Origin: Peptoniphilus sp034090345
GTDB lineage: Bacteria > Bacillota > Clostridia > Tissierellales > Peptoniphilaceae
Length of the DNA stretch: 25,578 nucleotides
NCBI RefSeq assembly: GCF_034090345.1
Contig: NZ_JAXDSS010000062.1
Coordinates: 1 to 25,578 of the forward strand
Direction of reading: 5' to 3'
Part shown: in pieces, positions 22,626 through 25,578 of the stretch
Position numbering within the stretch: position 1 is the stretch's first letter
How the letters are laid out: each line of letters starts with the position of its first letter
Made by a program: the position numbers and the translations under genes
Notes under the pieces: generated by a model
What the model was told of the DNA's origin: nothing
Database searches by the model: none
The model's input: the letters and a program-made list of their open reading frames with translations, nothing else

Positions 22626-23642
22626 ATGAGAAAGTATAGAAAGAGAGAACATGTAGAAAATTATCTGAGGAGTACCTATAAAGGAAACCCACTTTTTGAA
22701 GATGTTTTCGTTTATCACAATGCACTACCTTGTTGTGATTATGGTAAAATTAATACGACTATGGAATTTTTAGGTAAGAAAATTTCTTTTCCAATTATGA
22801 TTAACGCAATGACTGGCGGAACTGAATTTTCTGGAGATATAAATAAAAATTTAGCTAAGCTTGCAAAGGAACTTAAAATTCCTATGGCAGTAGGTTCTGA
22901 AACTATAGCACTTGAAGATGAAGACGCTTCTAATAGTTTTAAATGTGTTAGAGAAATAATGGGAGATGAAGGTGTTGTAGTTGCTAATATAAGTGGATAT
23001 GCAAGTGCAGAAGATGCTAAATTTGCTGTTGATTTGATACAGGCAGATGGACTCCAAATTCATTTAAATCCAGCACAAGAACTTGCTATGGACGAAGGCG
23101 AAAGAGATTTTACAGAAGTCCTAAAAAATATAAAAAATATTGTAGAAGTTGTTGAGGTTCCTGTAATTGTCAAGGAAGTTGGCTTTGGAATTTCTAGAGA
23201 AGTTGCTGATAGATTGTATTCTGTAGGAGTTAGAAATATCGATATAGCTGGATTTGGTGGATCTAATTTCTTTGAAGTTGAAAATCTTAGAACTCCTGAT
23301 ACAGATGTTTCAGAATTATATGGTTGGGGAATACCAACTGCAATGGCACTTATAGAAAATGTAAAGGACAAACCTGATGACTTGTTTATAGTTGCCTCAG
23401 GTGGAGTTAAAAATTCTCTTGATGTATTAAAGAGTTTGGTTTTGGGAGCTGATTTGGTTGGAATAAGCGGTGAGATATTATCATACTTAGTACATGGTGG
23501 ATATGAATACACTTTGAGATATTTAACTGAGTTGATGGAAAAAACTAGAATAAGCATGGCACTTACCGGCTCATGTGATTTAAAAGCTTTAAAGAAGGTA
23601 AATTATAAGTTGACTGGAAGATTAAAAGACTTAATTGGCTAA
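22626..23642 (+). CDS. fni: Type 2 isopentenyl-diphosphate delta-isomerase
   Basis: An FMN- and NADPH-dependent enzyme interconverting isopentenyl and dimethylallyl diphosphate, in 338 residues. Family marks are the N-terminal RKREHVENYL, PIMINAMTGGT, the LQIHLNPAQELAMDEGERDF stretch with the catalytic Gln region, VIVKEVGFGIS, DIAGFGGSNF, WGIPT and the FMN-phosphate loop ASGGVKN...GADLVGISG. The ATG at 22626 is chosen because GGGAG lies 8 bases before it and the protein then aligns with family N-termini; earlier in-frame ATGs at 22575 and 22611 have no ribosome binding site. It follows rapZ by 43 bases with no terminator. Isoprenoid precursors feed undecaprenyl phosphate, the lipid carrier for cell wall, a plausible tie to murB. 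Confidence 0.92.
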   Translation: MRKYRKREHVENYLRSTYKGNPLFEDVFVYHNALPCCDYGKINTTMEFLGKKISFPIMINAMTGGTEFSGDINKNLAKLAKELKIPMAVGSETIALEDEDASNSFKCVREIMGDEGVVVANISGYASAEDAKFAVDLIQADGLQIHLNPAQELAMDEGERDFTEVLKNIKNIVEVVEVPVIVKEVGFGISREVADRLYSVGVRNIDIAGFGGSNFFEVENLRTPDTDVSELYGWGIPTAMALIENVKDKPDDLFIVASGGVKNSLDVLKSLVLGADLVGISGEILSYLVHGGYEYTLRYLTELMEKTRISMALTGSCDLKALKKVNYKLTGRLKDLIG

Positions 23643-23648
23643 TAAAAG

Positions 23649-23675
23649 AGAGTAGATTTTTATCTACTCTTTTTG
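23649..23675. terminator. Intrinsic terminator between fni and the convergent membrane gene
   Basis: A 9-bp stem (AGAGTAGAT at 23649-23657 with ATCTACTCT at 23662-23670) has a 4-base loop, with a T-run on the plus strand and an A-rich left flank that could serve the other strand. The minus-strand stop codon at 23662-23660 lies in it. Confidence 0.85.
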
Positions 23676-24520
23676 TCTGCGAAAATAAAGTTGTTAGTTT
23701 CAAAAAGTGTGTTACATTTTGAAGAGTCAATTAAGGGGTTTAGTTTTAGTATAGACTCAATGTGTTCGGATTTAGCATCTAATGCAATTAAATTAATAAT
23801 GTCTTTTGTAGTAAGAGAAGATTTATCACTCTTTTTATTTTCAAAGTCTTCTACAAATTTAAGATATTCAACTTGAAGTTTTTCTCCCTGGGGAGTTTTT
23901 TCAAATATTTTTTTAGTTTGGTTAAAAGATAGTATTAGGGAAAGTGGAATTACAATTAAAGCTAAAAAGCCTTTGTAGTATGTTAAAATCAAAGCGACTA
24001 TCAAATACATCAAAGCTATTAAAATAATTAGCATTGGAATTTTTATATTATTTTTCTTTTTCAAATTTTTAGCATATAGCGATTTTTCAACTAAGTCAAA
24101 ATATTTTTGCATGGACTTATTAAAGTCGTCTGGCGCAGATTTTCTCTCTCGTAAAATATCTTTTGATGTTATATTTTTTGAGTTAATCGACTTAAAAAAC
24201 GTTAGAAGATATTTCTCGGGCTCTTCTAAATTTTTATCAGTTAAAAAATCTATTGAAAAATCTTTTGTACTGATGTTTAAATTTATGTTTTTCATTTCGC
24301 TTAAGTATAGTAGTGTTGCAGTTAAAGATTTTACAAACTTCATATTTCCAAATACCAATGAGCTTACTTGAGCTGGGGTTAAATCTATTTTAGGTATTTC
24401 TATTTCTTTTTTGATATTGTTTTTAAAAGATTTATTTAGTAATATTGAAATGCTAATAATCAACATAATCGATATAATATTAGCATTAATTGGATTTAAA
24501 TGTTCTATTAAATTATTCAC
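23660..24520 (-). CDS. Membrane protein resembling the C-terminal half of DUF2207
   Basis: A 286-residue protein starting with GTG (24520-24518), supported by a GAGGTG site 6 bases upstream. One hydrophobic segment at about 13-29 anchors the N-terminus. Next comes LTPAQVSSLVFGN...SLTATLLYLSEMKNINLNIS, which resembles the winged-helix-like segment of DUF2207 proteins (P-x-x-x-x-P-A-x-x-x-x-L...ATLLDLA). A close pair of membrane helices follows at about 163-200. The tail GEKLQVEYLKFVEDFENK also fits that family. Full DUF2207 proteins are around 550-600 residues, with a signal peptide and an extracellular beta domain; both are missing here. There is no sign of a frameshift; it may be a naturally short form. 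Function unknown. Confidence 0.6.
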   Translation of the reverse strand: MNNLIEHLNPINANIISIMLIISISILLNKSFKNNIKKEIEIPKIDLTPAQVSSLVFGNMKFVKSLTATLLYLSEMKNINLNISTKDFSIDFLTDKNLEEPEKYLLTFFKSINSKNITSKDILRERKSAPDDFNKSMQKYFDLVEKSLYAKNLKKKNNIKIPMLIILIALMYLIVALILTYYKGFLALIVIPLSLILSFNQTKKIFEKTPQGEKLQVEYLKFVEDFENKKSDKSSLTTKDIINLIALDAKSEHIESILKLNPLIDSSKCNTLFETNNFIFADKKSR

Positions 24521-24651
24521 TTAATTCACCTCAATTTAAGTATAACAAAAACTGAGCAAGGGTGTGAATTATTAAGTTAATTTATGGGTATTTAGAAATA
24601 AGAAGAATATTAATTAATAAAAATTTGAGTTTATATAGAAAGAGGTATAAA

Positions 24652-25578
24652 ATGTACGATTTAATCATTTTGGGGGCAGGTCCTGCGGGATTGACGGCAG
24701 GTATTTATGCTTCAAGAGCCAGCTTAAATGTACTCATAATTGAAAAGGGCATTGAAGGCGGTCAAATAGCTAATACTGTTGATGTTGAAAACTATCCTGG
24801 GATTAAAAATATTTCAGGTATGGAACTTGGAATGACTATGAGAGCACAAGCGGAAGAATTTGGATGTGCGTTTGCAATGGATGAAATTGTATCGGTTGAA
24901 CTTGAAGGGGAAACTAAAAAAGTAGTTGGCAAGTTTGGTGAGTATGAAGGCAAAACTTTACTAATTGCAGCAGGAGCATCTCCAAGACTTATGGGAGCTA
25001 AAGGTGAAGAAGAATTTAGTGGTAGAGGTGTATCTTATTGTGCAACTTGTGATGCGGCATTTTATCAAGACCTTGAAGTGTACGTAGTAGGCGGAGGAAA
25101 CTCTGCTGTAGAAGAAGCTCTTTTTATAACAAGATTTGCCAAGAAAGTGCATATAATTCACAGAAGAGATAAATTAAGAGCTACTGAAGCTGTTCAAGAA
25201 AAAGCTTTTGCAAATGAAAAGATAGACTTTATATGGGACAGTACCGTTGAAGAAGTGAAGGGCGACAAAATAGTAAATGAGATAGTGATTAAGAATTTAA
25301 AAACAGGAAAAGTTACAAATATAAAACCTGATGAGCCATTTGGTCTATTTGTATTTATCGGATATGTTCCTCAAACAGAAATATTTAAAGATAAGATTGA
25401 GCTTGAAAATGGATATATAAAGACTGATGAAGAGATGAAAACTAATATAGAGGGTGTATTTGCGGCTGGAGATATAAGAGTTAAAAATATCAGACAAGTT
25501 GTTACAGCAGCTGCAGATGGTGCTATAGCAGCTCTTAGTGCAGATAGATATATTGATGAAAAAGAAGGGACTCTTTAC
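24652..25578 (+). CDS. trxB: Thioredoxin reductase, cut by the window edge
   Basis: An NADPH-dependent flavoenzyme that reduces thioredoxin; 309 codons are visible and the frame is still open. Motifs in order: FAD dinucleotide fold GAGPAG at 8-13, GGQIANTVDVENYPG at about 36-50, redox-active CATC (Cys130, Cys133) in SYCATCDAAFY, NADPH fold GGGNSA at 147-152, HRR at 170-172, and the second FAD motif AAGDIRVKNIRQVVTAAADGAIAA near the end. The normal length is about 305-320 residues, so the stop codon should be close unless a C-terminal fusion exists. An AGAGG site precedes the ATG. It is divergent from the DUF2207-like gene. Confidence 0.94.
   Translation, partial: MYDLIILGAGPAGLTAGIYASRASLNVLIIEKGIEGGQIANTVDVENYPGIKNISGMELGMTMRAQAEEFGCAFAMDEIVSVELEGETKKVVGKFGEYEGKTLLIAAGASPRLMGAKGEEEFSGRGVSYCATCDAAFYQDLEVYVVGGGNSAVEEALFITRFAKKVHIIHRRDKLRATEAVQEKAFANEKIDFIWDSTVEEVKGDKIVNEIVIKNLKTGKVTNIKPDEPFGLFVFIGYVPQTEIFKDKIELENGYIKTDEEMKTNIEGVFAAGDIRVKNIRQVVTAAADGAIAALSADRYIDEKEGTLY

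Noticed and set aside
23060..23557. 165-codon antisense open frame opposite fni
   Set aside because: It mirrors a strongly conserved enzyme gene; the translation is Ser/Thr/Pro-rich without domains or a ribosome binding site.

Overview
The window reads as chromosomal DNA of a low-GC, Gram-positive anaerobe (Bacillota). The base composition is very AT-rich, ribosome binding sites are AGGAGG-type, promoters are sigma-A-like, and lipoproteins carry short lipoboxes. A CtsR-type operator, a Rex-like operator and a Bcd/EtfBA module point to an anaerobic clostridial or tissierellial lineage such as Peptoniphilaceae. The family-level placement is inference; no rRNA or other phylogenetic marker is present.

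Left part, minus strand (1-7626). A cut-off small gene sits at the left edge. Next is a four-gene zinc uptake operon transcribed right to left: a ZinT-like lipoprotein, a ZnuA-type binding lipoprotein with an unusual insertion of about 140 residues, a ZnuC-type ATPase and a ZnuB-type permease. Upstream of it is a three-gene xanthine dehydrogenase operon (xdhA, xdhB, xdhC) closely resembling the E. coli XdhABC type. No cofactor-maturation gene lies beside it.

Middle, plus strand (8076-16893). A CNNM/CorC-type membrane protein with DUF21 and CBS domains comes first. A 430-bp gene-free stretch follows, built of GC-rich repeats and bounded by an 18-bp perfect direct repeat. Then comes an overlapping GntR(YtrA)-ABC ATPase-permease-permease-CPBP operon behind a textbook promoter with a palindromic operator, resembling operons that sense cell-wall stress or peptide antibiotics. 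After that, a J-domain chaperone without a zinc finger and ClpB form a heat-shock pair behind a perfect CtsR box.

Right part (16899-25578). A convergent unknown lipoprotein shares a terminator with clpB. A bcd-etfB-etfA operon for crotonyl-CoA reduction follows, with a Rex-like operator just downstream of its promoter. Then come murB-rapZ-fni (cell-wall precursor synthesis, GlmS-linked regulation and isoprenoid precursors) in one tight run, a convergent membrane protein resembling the C-terminal half of DUF2207, and a thioredoxin reductase gene running off the right edge.

Most of the window is ordinary core metabolism. The points most worth a second look are the ZnuA insertion with its duplicated Y-x-I-E-x-G-H motif, the stress and redox operators (CtsR and Rex), the ABC/CPBP operon whose CPBP member lacks the usual arginine, and the repeat block at 9484-9878. 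No clearly new multi-gene system was found.
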